A stretch of DNA of 64,000 nt from Esteya vermicola (GCA_002778215.1 PCDM01000007.1:1860001-1924000), one strand, 5' to 3'; counted from the first letter of the stretch, positions 10,840 through 22,019 are shown. The notes: generated by a model not told the origin, from the letters alone. A program made the numbers and translations.

Positions 10840-11146
10840 GGAAAATAGAAGCAAACACCGTGTTGGGGACGATGGCGATGCTAGTGATCAAGGGAATAGA
10901 GCCATGTAGACTAGCTTCTGCAGGTCTCTGAATAGCTATGATGCACAAAGTACATGGCGTTTGACTTTTGCGTTTAGGTTATATTGTCCGACACAGGCTT
11001 TCAAAAGACCACCGGGGCCCAAGCTAGGTAAACTTTACTTTATGATGTCCTCTTAAAATCAAATGACACTCTTCATTCCATCATTATGCTTCGAGGCATT
11101 CAAGTTTCCTTGCTATATCTACTCTTTCTTTGCTAGTATATATTGA
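10840..11146. other. Intergenic between convergent genes
   Basis: Shared 3' region of the HbpS-like gene and the JEN1-like gene. No coding signal. Confidence 0.5.
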
Positions 11147-12856
11147 TTACGCCTTTGTCGGGGCCGGTGCCGTTGCTGAGTCATAGTGCTCTAGCTCCAT
11201 GCCCTTCTCCTCATCGGGCACCTTGCGGACCGCGTCAATCTCATCATCCACGCCGACGACGGCGTGCTCAAACCTACGACCGCGCTTTTCAGGGCCAAAG
11301 GCGGTCGTCACCATGATGCCAATGACGATGATAGCCGTGGCGATGCCCATCACAGGGCCATAGGCCTCGACGCGCTTGCCGTTACTCAGCGTGATAAACG
11401 TCTTCTCTGCAATGGCATTGACAATCTGCGCCGATGGTGACGAGATCATGTTTCCGATCTGGTAGGTGACACCGGGGAAGGCAGACCGGAAGGCCGGCGG
11501 CGACAGCTCGTTGAGGTGGATGGGGATGACGCCCCAGGCGCCCTGTACAAAGAACTGCATGAAGAAGCCAGTGGCGCTCAGCGCACGCTCACCATGCGGC
11601 AGGATCCACGCCGGAATCAGTAGACCCGACATCAGGGCAGCGCCCACGATGGCTCGGCGGCGGCCCACAAACTGGCTGAGGTAGCCGATGATGGTGCCGC
11701 CGACACAGGCACCTGTCTTCATGATGATGGAGGCCCGCGTTGCCGGTGCGTTTGCCAGTGCCTTCTCCGTCAACATAAACGTCGTGTACGAGTCCTGCGA
11801 CGTGTGGGAGTAGTAGTTGAACCACGTCATCAGCAGGATGCAGTACACGCACATGCGCCACTCATTGCGCATCATCCGGGAGGTCTCGCGCCAGAACTCG
11901 CCCGGCGTCACCGACTTGTGTCCGCGGGCCTTGGCATCCAGGAACTGCTGCGACTCGGGGAAGAAGAGACGCAGCACGGCGACGGCGAACGACAACGCGG
12001 CTGCTTAGTCAGCATTGCAAGATTCAAACGAGATAGGCGGGAGAGACAAGAGAGACTGGAAGAAGAAGAAGAAAATCTCACCGCCAACCCAAAAGACCGT
12101 CTTCCAAGTTTCTGTGGCACCACCCACACCCAGGTTAGTGCATGCAGCAAGCACGTAACCCACAGAGTACCCTTGTTGTAGTATGCCCGACATGAGACCG
12201 CGGGCGCTGGAACTGTATGTTGTTTTCGTGTTAGTCTTTCTTGGCTTCGGAGAGGGGAAGGGTACAAGCATTGGAGTGGGGTGGAAACAAGCTTACGGGC
12301 AGTGCTCTAGGGCCATGGCGATGGCATTGCCGTAGACACCTCCCATAAAGAGACCAAACAAGCTCCGGACGCCGAGGAACTGTGTAAAGGTCGAACTGTA
12401 GATGGTGGCAATCTGGAGGACGCCGAGAACGGCCATGTTGAAAATCATAGGCCACTTGCGGCCCCACTTGTCACCGGCGAGACCGAAGATGGCCGCACCC
12501 ACGGAGCGCAACAGGAGCGTGAGGGTGATGGCCGTCGTGATGTCAGTCTTGGTTCGGCCATAGTACTTGGCGAGCTTGACAGTCTGGATAGAGAGCGCGT
12601 GGAAATCAAAGGCATCGGCCGTCCAGGCGAAGAAGCCGACACCAAAGAAGAGCCAGTCGCGTGCACTAAGCTGCATGAATAGACTGATGGGGTTCTTGAT
12701 CTTTTCGGGCTCATGCCACTCGCAGACGGTCTCGCCAGCATCGTTGACAACGACGACGCGCTGCTTCCAGATGAAGAGGTCTTTCCAGGACTGCTTGGCC
12801 GTGGCCAAGGTGCCCTTGGCCAACGGGTCGGCTTGTGTGACGCCCGGTTGAGACAT
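11147..12856 (-). CDS. JEN1: JEN1-type monocarboxylate/proton symporter (MFS)
   Basis: Plasma-membrane carrier of the JEN family (lactate, pyruvate, acetate or dicarboxylates by family), 514 aa. Exons are 12856-12297, 12212-12082 and 12000-11147. Introns are 84 nt (GTAAGC, GACTAAC branch) and 81 nt (GTGAGA). The first transmembrane region carries WTADAFDFHALS, the JEN/SHS-family version of TM1. The signature NXX[S/T]HX[S/T]QDXXXT is present as NYYSHTSQDSYTT. IPIHLNELSPPAFRS in the C-terminal half is also typical. The MFS loop motif GDKWGRKW is present. The cytosolic N-terminus is about 60 aa and the C-terminal tail is acidic. The ATG at 12856 is chosen because upstream sequence is CT-rich leader. 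Such genes are commonly glucose-repressed, but no site is claimed here. Confidence 0.88.
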
Positions 12857-15763
12857 TGGATTGGAGGGTGTGGGAGAGAGGGTAGGGAGAGAAAGAGAGA
12901 GAAAGAGGAGGAGAAAGGGCACAGAGATAAGCCGCCGCTCTCAAGGGAAGGGAGAGGAGAGTGAGGGGATACGGAGGACGAGGACGAGGACACGGACGAG
13001 GACAGAAAGGCTTGATGGTAGAGACATCACTGGTCTTTATACTCTACGCAGGTGGGGGAGTTGATGGGGGACGTTTACGCCCAATTTACAATCAACGGCG
13101 AGAGCACAAAGAGTTTGCGGGGTCTGGGGTATCCGTCTGGAGAAACGGAAGGACTTGAAAAGGAAGAATTCATATCTGGGGGGGTAGCACGCATACGAGG
13201 ACTCTGGAGTCAATACTGCGTACCCTGTATGGAGTATAGCTCATGTTGTGCCATTATTTCGACAAAAGTAGTAATCAAAGTGGGCCTGACTCCTGCACTA
13301 CGAACACGAAAACATATGTGAAATCTAGCTGTCGTAGGAAAATGAATAAGAGGAACACGAAAAACACGAAAAACACGGCAAGAGGAAAAAACTACATGGT
13401 ACCTCGTGACGACGCAAAATACAATTACGGAAAAACTTGGGCTAGAACCTGGTTGAGCCAAGAACGCCGAGAAAGGCCAAGATCTTGGCTTCTCCGCAAT
13501 GGCGCCGGCGGCGAAGAAAAACTACAAGATGGGCAGATAAGTCGCTCATACAACGTGCCGTATACGCTCTACATTACATTGGCTGGGCTCGTACTCGTCC
13601 ACTTACGAGTAGCTGTGATACGAGTACAGACAAACGTGGGGGACAAGTTGAAAAAAAAAAGCAAGCGAAACTACGTGATAATCTACTTACTGCGTACCAA
13701 TGTGTGGTATTTGATTGTTAATTCTACTTGAACGTCCCCCCTCCATTCCTTTCTATTTTCGTGAGTTTCACTTTCTCTACTTTTCCTCCCGTTTTCTTTT
13801 CTTACCGAAGCAGATTCTGAAGAGGACATCTCTTGGTCACGGTTGGTCACGGGACAGTTCGGTATATACAAGCATCTCTTACTACTAAGATGGTTAGTGA
13901 TGTTTCAATGCCGAGCCTTGTTCTATTCCACATTAGGAAAGCTTGCTGCAACTGTAAGCTGTTGCGTATGTCTTACGAATGTGGTCAGCTACAATGGTGT
14001 CTCACTCCGTACAGACCCGTATCAGTGTACGTAGTACATTCTGGCACATGGCCTGTTTGGTTCCTGTTGCAGAGGCTGGTAGGAAGATAAGTCAGACGTG
14101 TACAACCAAGGGAATCTGACGAGACATTACACAGCTAACTCGGAAGGAAGGCAAATAGAATGCTGTATTTAGGGATTCTTCTATTGGTATTGTGCCATGG
14201 AAGTCACTGAACACCGTTGACAGGGGGCATGGTGCATCTTGTGCATTTCTCTACCTCTGACACGACAAAGGTGATGGGCTTCCTCCCTATAGCTGAAGTA
14301 GTCCACCAATGGTCCTCCCGCGTCTCCTCCACGTAGTATTCCGATATACTCCGTTCCCCTCTCGCCAATCACGGCGAACTCGGGTGATTTCAATTCTGCC
14401 TCCTAAAACAATGGCAATGCAAATCTATACGCCGCTGACCAAGCACAGTAGATCGACAGGAGCCTGATATTATATGATGAATAGCAATGCTGCTGTTATA
14501 CATTGTTTGGACTCTGTCGGATATTATAGGGCATTCGTAGTGTGTGGTAACCATTTCTCTGTCCGTGGCGGAACGTAGTCAGATTGTTGGGCATCCTGTG
14601 TTTTGGCTTAACGTGATTCGTATCTTGGGCATATATAGGAACTCGATGAGTAACTGGGCAGAGGAACAAGCATCGCTTCTGTGAATGAACGATGATAAGA
14701 TTTGCATTAATGATATTGTTGAACTGCTTGACAGTTGTTTTCATAGCCCATATAGCTTGGCATTCTAGTAATATAGTCAGTCAGTATTGGGTGATGTTTA
14801 AATCCTCTTGTAGGGAGCCTGATCAAGGAAAGGGATAAGACTAGTAAATCAATGGCGGAAAGAAATACAACACATACTTTCTTCGTCTCCTACTTTGACT
14901 GCCTTAAAAGAAGCCTTGGGACGATGCAACCAGACAGCTTTGCTGTTTATCTTACTCTTCTGCTCAAGCATCTCTTTCCTTGTCCCTTGGGCCAGATCTA
15001 TTCCGGATCCCAGTATTCTCAACATCCATTTCTGGTTGGTTAACAATCGTCCGAGCTCGAAATTGCTCATACCGGGTCACTTGTTTTCGCCACCAGATCT
15101 GCTATGCAAGTGCTTTACTAGTCACGGCTGCTTGTCTAGATGTTAATAAGTCAGTCAAATATACAAACAGTGTAGAAAAATCTCGTCACTAACAGGTTGT
15201 TATGCAGGGCCAGTCACTGTGGAGATGGAATCCCGAGACATTAACAACACACTTACATTATTGTCGAATCTATTCTGTAAACTTATTTGGCAGAAGCTCA
15301 GCTTTAATACTATTCGGATTTCTGCACGTCATGTAAAGACTGATTTGTATAAAGACAAGGAAGACTAAACAAAATATGATTTTGTTCAGGTTGGGAACGA
15401 AACGGTAGGCCTATTAGCCACAGTCAGCCACAGAGAGAGAGACAGTAGAATGGAAAGATATGGGGCACGTCCGTCGAGCAGGTTAGGAGACTTTGCTCCG
15501 TTATGGCAGTGATTCAGAGGACCGGAGCATGAGCATGAATGGCAAGAGTAGTGGGGTGTGTTGGTCGTGACTTCCTAATTTGGATTATAACATCCGTCAC
15601 CCGACCTGCTGCCTATTTAAATTTCTCGTTTCCTTCTCTTCCCTTTTTTCTTTTCCCTCCTTTTCTCTTCCTCCATTTCTTTTCCCGTTTCCAATTTTTT
15701 CTCCAAAGATACCATAACTTCACCTCTAAAGCGTTATTAGGAAACGTTTTAGTTTGTTCGTCT

Positions 15764-15796
15764 GTTGGCCTGTGCCTGATTTTGGCACAGGCCAAC
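15764..15796. repeat. Perfect 13-bp inverted repeat (hairpin)
   Basis: Arms GTTGGCCTGTGCC and GGCACAGGCCAAC flank a 7-nt loop. It lies 138 bp upstream of a second, longer hairpin. Confidence 0.75.
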
Positions 15797-15933
15797 CACC
15801 TTCATGTGGCTGGTTCCTCTTTTCTTCTACCTTCTCGCGGGCTGATCCTTTTCATCAGGGTTGGTTCAGTTTCCCCTCGCGACGCCAACTTTTGCTGCCG
15901 CTTTAATGTCAGCGGCACATGGGGAAACGATAG

Positions 15934-15971
15934 TTTCTAAAGTGGCAGCACTTTAGCTGCCACTTTAGAAA
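15934..15971. repeat. Perfect 16-bp inverted repeat (hairpin)
   Basis: Arms TTTCTAAAGTGGCAGC and GCTGCCACTTTAGAAA surround a 6-nt loop (ACTTTA). It could be a terminator-like fold, an imprecise relic of a small transposon, or structured RNA. No target-site duplication was identified. Confidence 0.75.
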
Positions 15972-16463
15972 GTTGTTGAACAAGAGGCTGCAAATGTGCC
16001 TCTCCTCCAGCAGCCTCCTCAGCATCAAGCTGTGGCTGTGTCTGCTGCCGAAGACGGAGTTTCTTGTCGAATCTCGACTCCAGGCAATCAGTCTTAACCT
16101 GGTTTGATGTCAACCATTATTGATTTTATTTCCTACATGGGACAGTTTTCTCGCAACAGCCTCGGGGCCGGTCATTCTGTCAAGACAGCTGAGAACGGCA
16201 ATGATGACGACCTAACACTTTTGATGGAAGATGTAGAAGGATAGGAGGGATTGTGGTTATCGTGGGCATTGGAAGACTGGGTTTCACTTTGCACGGTTAT
16301 GGAAGACCTTCCTGTTTCGTTGATGTAGATAGTTGTCTACTTTTATTGTTCCTTGTCAACTTTCCTTTATTGTTCTTTGTCTTCATATTTAAGAATACTC
16401 ATTTTACACATTTCCTTCTCATTTGATCCTCATTTAAAAAGGGAGCTTAAGTTTTCTGGGCAA

Positions 16464-16483
16464 CCCCCCCCCCCCCCCCCCCC
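16464..16483. repeat. Poly-C homopolymer, 20 nt
   Basis: Twenty consecutive C, followed by ACCC. Homopolymers this long are length-unstable, and the exact count may be a sequencing or assembly estimate. Confidence 0.7.
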
Positions 16484-16505
16484 ACCCAAGCACGATCCAA
16501 ATCTG

Positions 16506-16697
16506 CTTCATGACTCTAATAAGATGTCGGAATTCATCCTGGTCTTCTTGCTCCAATATTTCTGACAGCTCTTGCTCATAAATTTCGCGAGCTCTTTCGG
16601 ACCAGTCCTCCTTCTCGGGAGGGCCACCTTCAAGGTGGATATCGAACTGCTGCTCAGCTAAAGCCGCGAATCAATCCTCCGGCGAGAGTAGCATATC
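16506..16697 (-). pseudogene. Possible decayed coding fragment, unknown family
   Basis: A minus-strand frame reads like acidic, charged protein (for example EDWSERAREIYEQ and ILEQEDQDEFRHL). It is broken by TGA at 16671-16673 and runs into the poly-G complement of the C tract. No start, splice site or family match was found. It may be the remnant of a gene or chance. Confidence 0.3.
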
Positions 16698-17055
16698 TGG
16701 GTCAGTACATCTGTCCCCTCGTCCGGGTCATGCATACGGCAATAGTACAGACTCCCTCACGGATAGGGGCACGTAATTGTCTATGCCGTTTTCTTGCCAT
16801 GCCAAGCATCATCTTAACACGCATGCAAAACGTCGCTGTAAAATCGTGGGAGGCGCCTTCTCTTTCGGTCCAATGTACACTTCCTTAATAAAAACAACAA
16901 CAATACAAGAACGCGCACCAAACACGTTATGACAACCTTACTTTCAAGATATCCACAATATTCCTCCGTAATCTTTTTTTCTCCCTCGTTTTTGGTTGTT
17001 TTCCTCTGCCTTCCAACCACCAACGACGACGTTTAAAGTTATCTATAGCCTCAAT

Positions 17056-17964
17056 ATGGACGCCCCCTATCGTATCTTATACATGGACAAGTCTGGCCGC
17101 AGCATCAGTCCACTACCGACTCCAAACGACACCGACGGCCCTACCGACGAGCTTCAAAGTGGCACCGGCTGCCGTGTTATTAAGAAAGATATATTCATTA
17201 TAAAGTTTGGCGTCTGTGTTCACCCCGCCGAGGCCTTTAATATGCTCTATGTAGCACAATCAACGACAATCCCCGTACCAAAGATATACGCTATCTACCA
17301 ACGCGAAGTAGGAGACGACATATATAAATATAAGATTGACAAAGCCGACCTCTACAATGAGGACCCTCAAGTTGTAACCTATATTGTCATGCAATATATA
17401 CCAGGTCCGACGCTCCTCTCTTTATGGGGTAGCCTGAGTCGAACTCGCAAAATGGCCATAGCAAGCACGTTACGAACGTACTTTGATCAACTGCGAAAAT
17501 TACCCCCCCCGGACTATTTTGGAAGCATTCATGGGGGGCCATTACTAGATGAGCTGTTTTCCGCAACAGTAGAAGGGAACACGATCAAGACACCATGTGC
17601 AACGGAAGATGAAGTCATTAACAACATACTTCAGATCTACTCGAAAGAAAGCGGTATCTGGATGAAATACAAGGCACGGTACTACCAGCAAGTTCTGCCA
17701 ACAGTACTCCGCGGAAGTGGCTCACCCGTATTTACGCACTGCGATTTTCAAAGGAGAAATGTACTAGTACAGCCTGATGGGATACCGGTTCTAATCGACT
17801 GGGCATGTGCGTCATGGTGTCCAACGTACTGGGAATATGCAGCGGCAACTATTTCCAACTATTTTTGGAGAGACGACTGGCCAGAGTATGTCCATACAAT
17901 CTTGGACGAGTACCCTAGCCAGTCACTGTGGTTATCGAGCATCAAGTATGAAATTTGGGAATGA
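17056..17964 (+). CDS. APH-fold phosphotransferase (kinase-like)
   Basis: 302-aa, intronless protein of the aminoglycoside phosphotransferase/choline-kinase fold (APH family), which is expanded in filamentous fungi. The catalytic loop HxDxxxxN is present as HCDFQRRN (H228, D230, N235). The metal-binding Asp is in LIDWA 16 residues later. The conserved MQYIPG hinge lies near residue 116. The N-lobe lysine is probably in IIKFG near residue 54. ATG 17056 (context ATATGG) is chosen over one 60 nt upstream because the latter adds a non-conserved segment. Codon use is AT-richer than in the genes beyond 28 kb. Substrate unknown; most fungal members are uncharacterised and resistance should not be assumed. 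Confidence 0.78.
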   Translation: MDAPYRILYMDKSGRSISPLPTPNDTDGPTDELQSGTGCRVIKKDIFIIKFGVCVHPAEAFNMLYVAQSTTIPVPKIYAIYQREVGDDIYKYKIDKADLYNEDPQVVTYIVMQYIPGPTLLSLWGSLSRTRKMAIASTLRTYFDQLRKLPPPDYFGSIHGGPLLDELFSATVEGNTIKTPCATEDEVINNILQIYSKESGIWMKYKARYYQQVLPTVLRGSGSPVFTHCDFQRRNVLVQPDGIPVLIDWACASWCPTYWEYAAATISNYFWRDDWPEYVHTILDEYPSQSLWLSSIKYEIWE

Positions 17965-18148
17965 GATTGCCGAGGAGTTTGACATAACCGCAAAGAGAAG
18001 CAGGTCATTCCTGAAGAATTTGATTTTATTTATTCTGCGTCTGCGCAGTCGTACGAGGCACCTATTCTGACGAATACAATAGACAGTAGACTGTATACAT
18101 AGAGAAACCATAGAGAGCATTCGCCAGCTGTGTGTAGAAGACAGTCTA

Positions 18149-20644
18149 TTATTTCAGATAGAATCTCTCTAGTCGGAGATCCATCAGGCGTGATATGACC
18201 CCTGGAGAAACATCATAGAGAGCCACCCTCGAGGCAACACCATCGTCGTCCCAAGACAGCTTGAGAAGCTGGTAGGTAGACAACTTGTCCTCTAGGCGCG
18301 TGTCAAAGGTGCACCCAACCCACAAGACATCATACTCCTCTCCCTCGGCTGGCTCCATATGGCGGTCTAAAAGCATCACACCCTTTCGTACCGTGCCCAG
18401 AATGCCATCGACAAACAGGATGCCGTCGCGTTCCGCTTGCCCAGGATCGACGCAACACTCGCGTTCTATGCTGGCCCGTCGAATTTTGACGACGCCGTTG
18501 CTATACGAGTCGCAGGCGTCGTCGTCAGATGACCCATCGTCCTCGTCGGGGGAACTGCCGTCCCAACCTGCTTCAGGCCTCTGGGGCGGCGAGAGCAAGA
18601 CCCTGCGCCCGTCTCGCGTCTCATAGAACCGGACATAGGGCGCGCCCGGCGCAATCTCGGCCTTGATTGGGTCTGGGTAGAGCAGGCTCCCTCTCCACCC
18701 GGCCCACGACCACGAAGGAAAGCCGTCTCGTCGCGTGGATACGCCGTCGTTTCGAAACAACAATGCCGCCTGGAAATTGTCACGAGGCATGCTCCAGAGA
18801 AATCCCAAAGGAAAATACAGCTCCTCCATCTTCTCCCGCAAACCAGCAAATGCGTTGATAAAGTCGACATCGTAGGTCAGCTCTCTGCGAGAGTATTGCT
18901 GCACAAAGCCGTAAAACGTCCGCACTGCCTGGCTCATGGGATACGACTGCAGAGACGGAAAGTCGCGTCGCTGGAAATACTTGGTAGCCGTGACGTAGAC
19001 GCGCCCAGAAAAGCGTGTTCCTTCTGGGGTGCCGGGGCCCGAATCGTCGGGCAGCAGCCTCGGCGTGGCGAAGAGGCCGTTCCAGCTCGCCAGCGTGTGG
19101 AGATGCGAATGGGAATCGTCGAGCGCCTCGCAGGCCGGGTGGACGTTGCACTGGAAGTGCACCTGCTCGTCGGTGAAATAGAGGCACCGGTGGGAGAGCA
19201 AGCCTTCCTGAAACGTCCAGCCGCGGGTGGCCCATTTGGACTTGTTGAGCTGGCTCTGCAGCGTGCTGGGAATCGTGACCAGCGTGAGCCTTGTGCTGCT
19301 GCAGCTCTGCGCATGGTTGGCGCTCTTGCCAGTCGCCGTGCTGGCTCGGCCATCGGGCGAGATGGATGCCCTCGGCAGCCCATACGAAGGGTCGCTCCCC
19401 GCCAAGGCGACCAGGGTCACCCAGGCGCCGCCGTAGATGGCCTTCATGAACTGCAGCTGTGCTCTCTTGTCGTCCTCATCGCTCTGGTCGATGCAGATGG
19501 CATCCACCCAGAGATGGCGTTTGCCAAGCCGTCGTGTCATCGCCATGGCGTCTGCAATCGTCCGCGGGGGCTCCACAACCGCGGACCCAAGCTGGTGTGG
19601 CTTGTTGGATGGCAGAGACCCCCAGACATAGCTCAGCGCTATGTAGTCGACTCGTCCGGTTGCGGGGTAGCGAACCACCGTGCTGGACTGCACGTCAATC
19701 AGCTTGATCGCCCGGATGGTCTCCTGCCAGGCAGGAGTGCAGCTTGGGTGATGGGTCTCGCAGCGACCTATCCAGGACTGGATGATGCCAATATCCGCCA
19801 CGTGTGCGTCTACGGGTCTCGGGCAGAGCATGGCGGAGGGGTCAGGCTCTGCATTCCGCCCGTCCTGCGCCGTTCCCAAGTGTCGAAACCGCGTATATTT
19901 TTCAAAGTCCACCCGACCGTTACCGAACCTCTGATTTCCCACATCTGGATCTGCTCCCGGCTCATTGGTTTCCATAAACATCAAGTCTGTTTCCTGTACA
20001 ACAAAGTAGGATTCGTAGGACAGAAACCTCTGTGTCGTGGTCGGGGCCAGGCCGAGCAGCTCGGGGGTCCGGAAATGGACGAGTCGGATACGCTCCAGAC
20101 GTGGGCTCCATGGCCTGCCATCGGGCATGAGGAGAAACAGGAACCGGCACAGGGGGCAGTCGGCATGAAGGTCCTGCTCATGCCACGGTCCCAGGTCATA
20201 GCACGTCCGGTGTACGACGCCCCTCCCGTGTTCCGGGTTGGGCGAATTGGAAACTTGAGTGAAGTAGAGGAGAATTTTCGGCCAGCGCACCGCGCACCGC
20301 GCACAAAACTCGTCGTTCTGGCCGCTGTCTTGCCTCGCGGCAAGCTCCTGCAGCAGTGCAGGCTCTGGTTCGCTGTGGGATTCTTGTGTGCATGTGGACG
20401 GTTTGTGGCCGCGGCGTCCACACCATATGCAGAGCAGGTTGGGCTGGGTCTTGGAGAAAAATGAGAGGATACGACGAGATGTCAAAGATTCCCTGTTTAA
20501 TGCGAACATTTTCGTGCCGAGGAAATTAAATTTTTCTATGGGGAGGGGAAAACCACAGAGTTGGCAAGTTCTCAGAAGGGTTTTGTGCATTGTCTTCTCA
20601 CAGGCTCTTGCGAGTACGTCACCCAATGCAGTCAGATTATGCAC
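18149..20644 (-). CDS. HET-domain protein with N-terminal CCHC zinc knuckle
   Basis: 831-aa single-exon protein with a heterokaryon-incompatibility (HET) domain in the middle. Motif 1 is YIALSYVWG and motif 2 is HLWVDAICIDQ followed by DKRAQL; a third conserved block includes RGWTFQEGLLS. HET domains trigger cell death or growth arrest on non-self contact in characterised cases; this gene's role is not shown. The N-terminus has CIWCGRRGHKPSTC (CX2CX4HX4C, zinc-knuckle spacing) near residue 75, and a CX2C pair (CQLCGF) near residue 30. These are unusual for HET proteins. The start is uncertain: the first ATG (20644) is used, but one 45 codons later would drop the first CX2C. A polar, Asp-rich insert (DEDDGSSDDDACD) lies near residue 700. 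Confidence 0.82.
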   Translation of the reverse strand: MHNLTALGDVLARACEKTMHKTLLRTCQLCGFPLPIEKFNFLGTKMFALNRESLTSRRILSFFSKTQPNLLCIWCGRRGHKPSTCTQESHSEPEPALLQELAARQDSGQNDEFCARCAVRWPKILLYFTQVSNSPNPEHGRGVVHRTCYDLGPWHEQDLHADCPLCRFLFLLMPDGRPWSPRLERIRLVHFRTPELLGLAPTTTQRFLSYESYFVVQETDLMFMETNEPGADPDVGNQRFGNGRVDFEKYTRFRHLGTAQDGRNAEPDPSAMLCPRPVDAHVADIGIIQSWIGRCETHHPSCTPAWQETIRAIKLIDVQSSTVVRYPATGRVDYIALSYVWGSLPSNKPHQLGSAVVEPPRTIADAMAMTRRLGKRHLWVDAICIDQSDEDDKRAQLQFMKAIYGGAWVTLVALAGSDPSYGLPRASISPDGRASTATGKSANHAQSCSSTRLTLVTIPSTLQSQLNKSKWATRGWTFQEGLLSHRCLYFTDEQVHFQCNVHPACEALDDSHSHLHTLASWNGLFATPRLLPDDSGPGTPEGTRFSGRVYVTATKYFQRRDFPSLQSYPMSQAVRTFYGFVQQYSRRELTYDVDFINAFAGLREKMEELYFPLGFLWSMPRDNFQAALLFRNDGVSTRRDGFPSWSWAGWRGSLLYPDPIKAEIAPGAPYVRFYETRDGRRVLLSPPQRPEAGWDGSSPDEDDGSSDDDACDSYSNGVVKIRRASIERECCVDPGQAERDGILFVDGILGTVRKGVMLLDRHMEPAEGEEYDVLWVGCTFDTRLEDKLSTYQLLKLSWDDDGVASRVALYDVSPGVISRLMDLRLERFYLK

Positions 20645-20803
20645 GCTGCACCGCAGTTAGATTATGAGCACCTCACAGCTCCACCAAGTCCAACTTTACC
20701 AAGCTATATAAAAGTCTCGGTCGAATATGAGTCTCATTTAAAATCTTGATAGGTAGCAGGCCTTGGCCTCAGCTCAGGCTCACCATGGAGAGCGCAGTGG
20801 GTC

Positions 20804-20862
20804 CCTTTTAAAAGGTTCTATCAAGAACCATACAGAAAGTGTTGCACGGCCAAGTGCAACAC
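20804..20862. repeat. Cluster of three palindromes/hairpins
   Basis: CCTTTTAAAAGG (20804-20815) is a perfect palindrome. GGTTCT and AGAACC (20814-20829) form a 6-bp stem. GTGTTGCAC and GTGCAACAC (20839-20862) form a 9-bp stem with a 6-nt loop. An AGGCCTTGGCCT palindrome precedes them near 20760. They may be a decayed transposon end or a 5' regulatory structure. Confidence 0.6.
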
Positions 20863-21529
20863 GTATTATGAAATAATACCAAAGTTTTTGAATGGAGAAT
20901 TCAACCTTTTTGACACATTACTATTTGACATTCACATTACCGATTTACAAGATCTTGACAGCATTTGATTTATTTCCTTATTCTAGGATGAGTAAACAGA
21001 GGTCACATCCGTGTATATCATCCTGTGACGCGTCCGTCACGCGACGCGCGTTGTTGACTGAGCATGATTAGGTCTCTGTAGGCTTAGTAATACGTAAGAT
21101 TTTCACTCTCTTGTGCGCCGTAATTATTTTGTTTTCTGAGTTATTTTTTCCTTCTTCATTCAACACATTTTTATGAGCAGATACGGATCTGGATGTGACT
21201 TGTTGGACAAGTGTGTCGGCCGCGGTGCCGTGTGGCATCGGTCAATAAGCGAGCAGGGGAGTTGACTGCCTTCGACGGCAGTAGCATGGCGTGCATTCAA
21301 CAGCACGACGCCCAAACGGCCCAAACGGCCGTACTAGGATCCGAGGTGGCAGAGACCATCCGGCTGACCGGAGAAGAGGCTGTCCTTCGAGTCTTGTTTA
21401 TGGACACAGATGTTGCCGCCGCCAATCGACCGAGGCGCCAGTGTTCTGTATGCGATACGGACGTCTCCTATTCTTTCGAACATCGTGTTGGCCGCTCGTG
21501 GTGCTAAAGAGCGCGTTCTAATTATGGTG

Positions 21530-21928
21530 GACTAAGTGTGGACCCCCAGAAGTTGCTGGCGTTACTTGGCGAGCTGTGTTTGGGACTTGGAATCCGTCCA
21601 CGCCAGACACCGCCAAGAGGAACGACATCGTGCAGTTCGGCGTTTCAGCGACCCGACCTCTGGGGTTGACACCTTCATTGCTAACATGAACCTGTCATCG
21701 TATGGCCTAAACCTGCAGCACTGTTGCCACGTCGGGACTATCGGGCAGTTCAAATATTCTTTCAACACCATCGGTCTCCAGACAACAGAGGCAGTGATGA
21801 GCACGAACAAGGCAATCACGGCCTACACGAATGCAAATTTGCTCAAAGTCCTGCTAGAATGTCTAAAGATCCCCGCCAGCGTCAGGATTTCGATTTTGTC
21901 CGACTCTATTATATCTCTGCGAATCTAG
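21530..21928 (+). pseudogene. Relic of a SNF2-family helicase C-terminal domain
   Basis: The open frame 21536-21928 contains RHRAVRRFSDPTSGVDTF followed by NLSSYGLNLQHCCHVG. This matches the order in SNF2 helicase C domains: a substrate-tracking FNDP segment, then the S-x-x-G-L-N-L-Q motif. The arginine-finger motif that should come next is not recognisable, and no ATPase N-lobe is found upstream. Sequence after the motif departs from the family. Interpreted as a decayed fragment, possibly from a fungal repeat-associated helicase. Confidence 0.5.
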
Positions 21929-22019
21929 ACAATGCTCTCAAGGCACTATGACATGGAATGGGGGTATGCGGAGACCGCCTCCACAGCATCCCAATGCGGG
22001 ATCGGTTCTCTTTTGGCTA

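Larger units (their letters stand above)
12857..17055. other. Gene-sparse stretch with structured repeats
   Basis: About 4.2 kb with no supported gene. It includes the pyrimidine-rich (minus strand) leader of the JEN1-like gene at 12860-13010, a run of AACACGAAA-like repeats near 13350, GTACTCGT/TACGAGTA motifs near 13580-13625, two strong hairpins, a poly-C run and a possible decayed coding fragment, listed separately. Confidence 0.5.

Noticed and set aside
15539..15940. 133-codon open frame before the second hairpin
   Set aside because: Mostly a translated pyrimidine tract (Phe/Leu/Pro runs); no motif, splice site or promoter.
18896..20464. 522-codon open frame on the plus strand
   Set aside because: It is the antisense of the HET-domain gene, which has clear motifs; the plus-strand translation matches no family and is Arg/Gly/Ala-rich as expected for antisense of GC-rich coding DNA.
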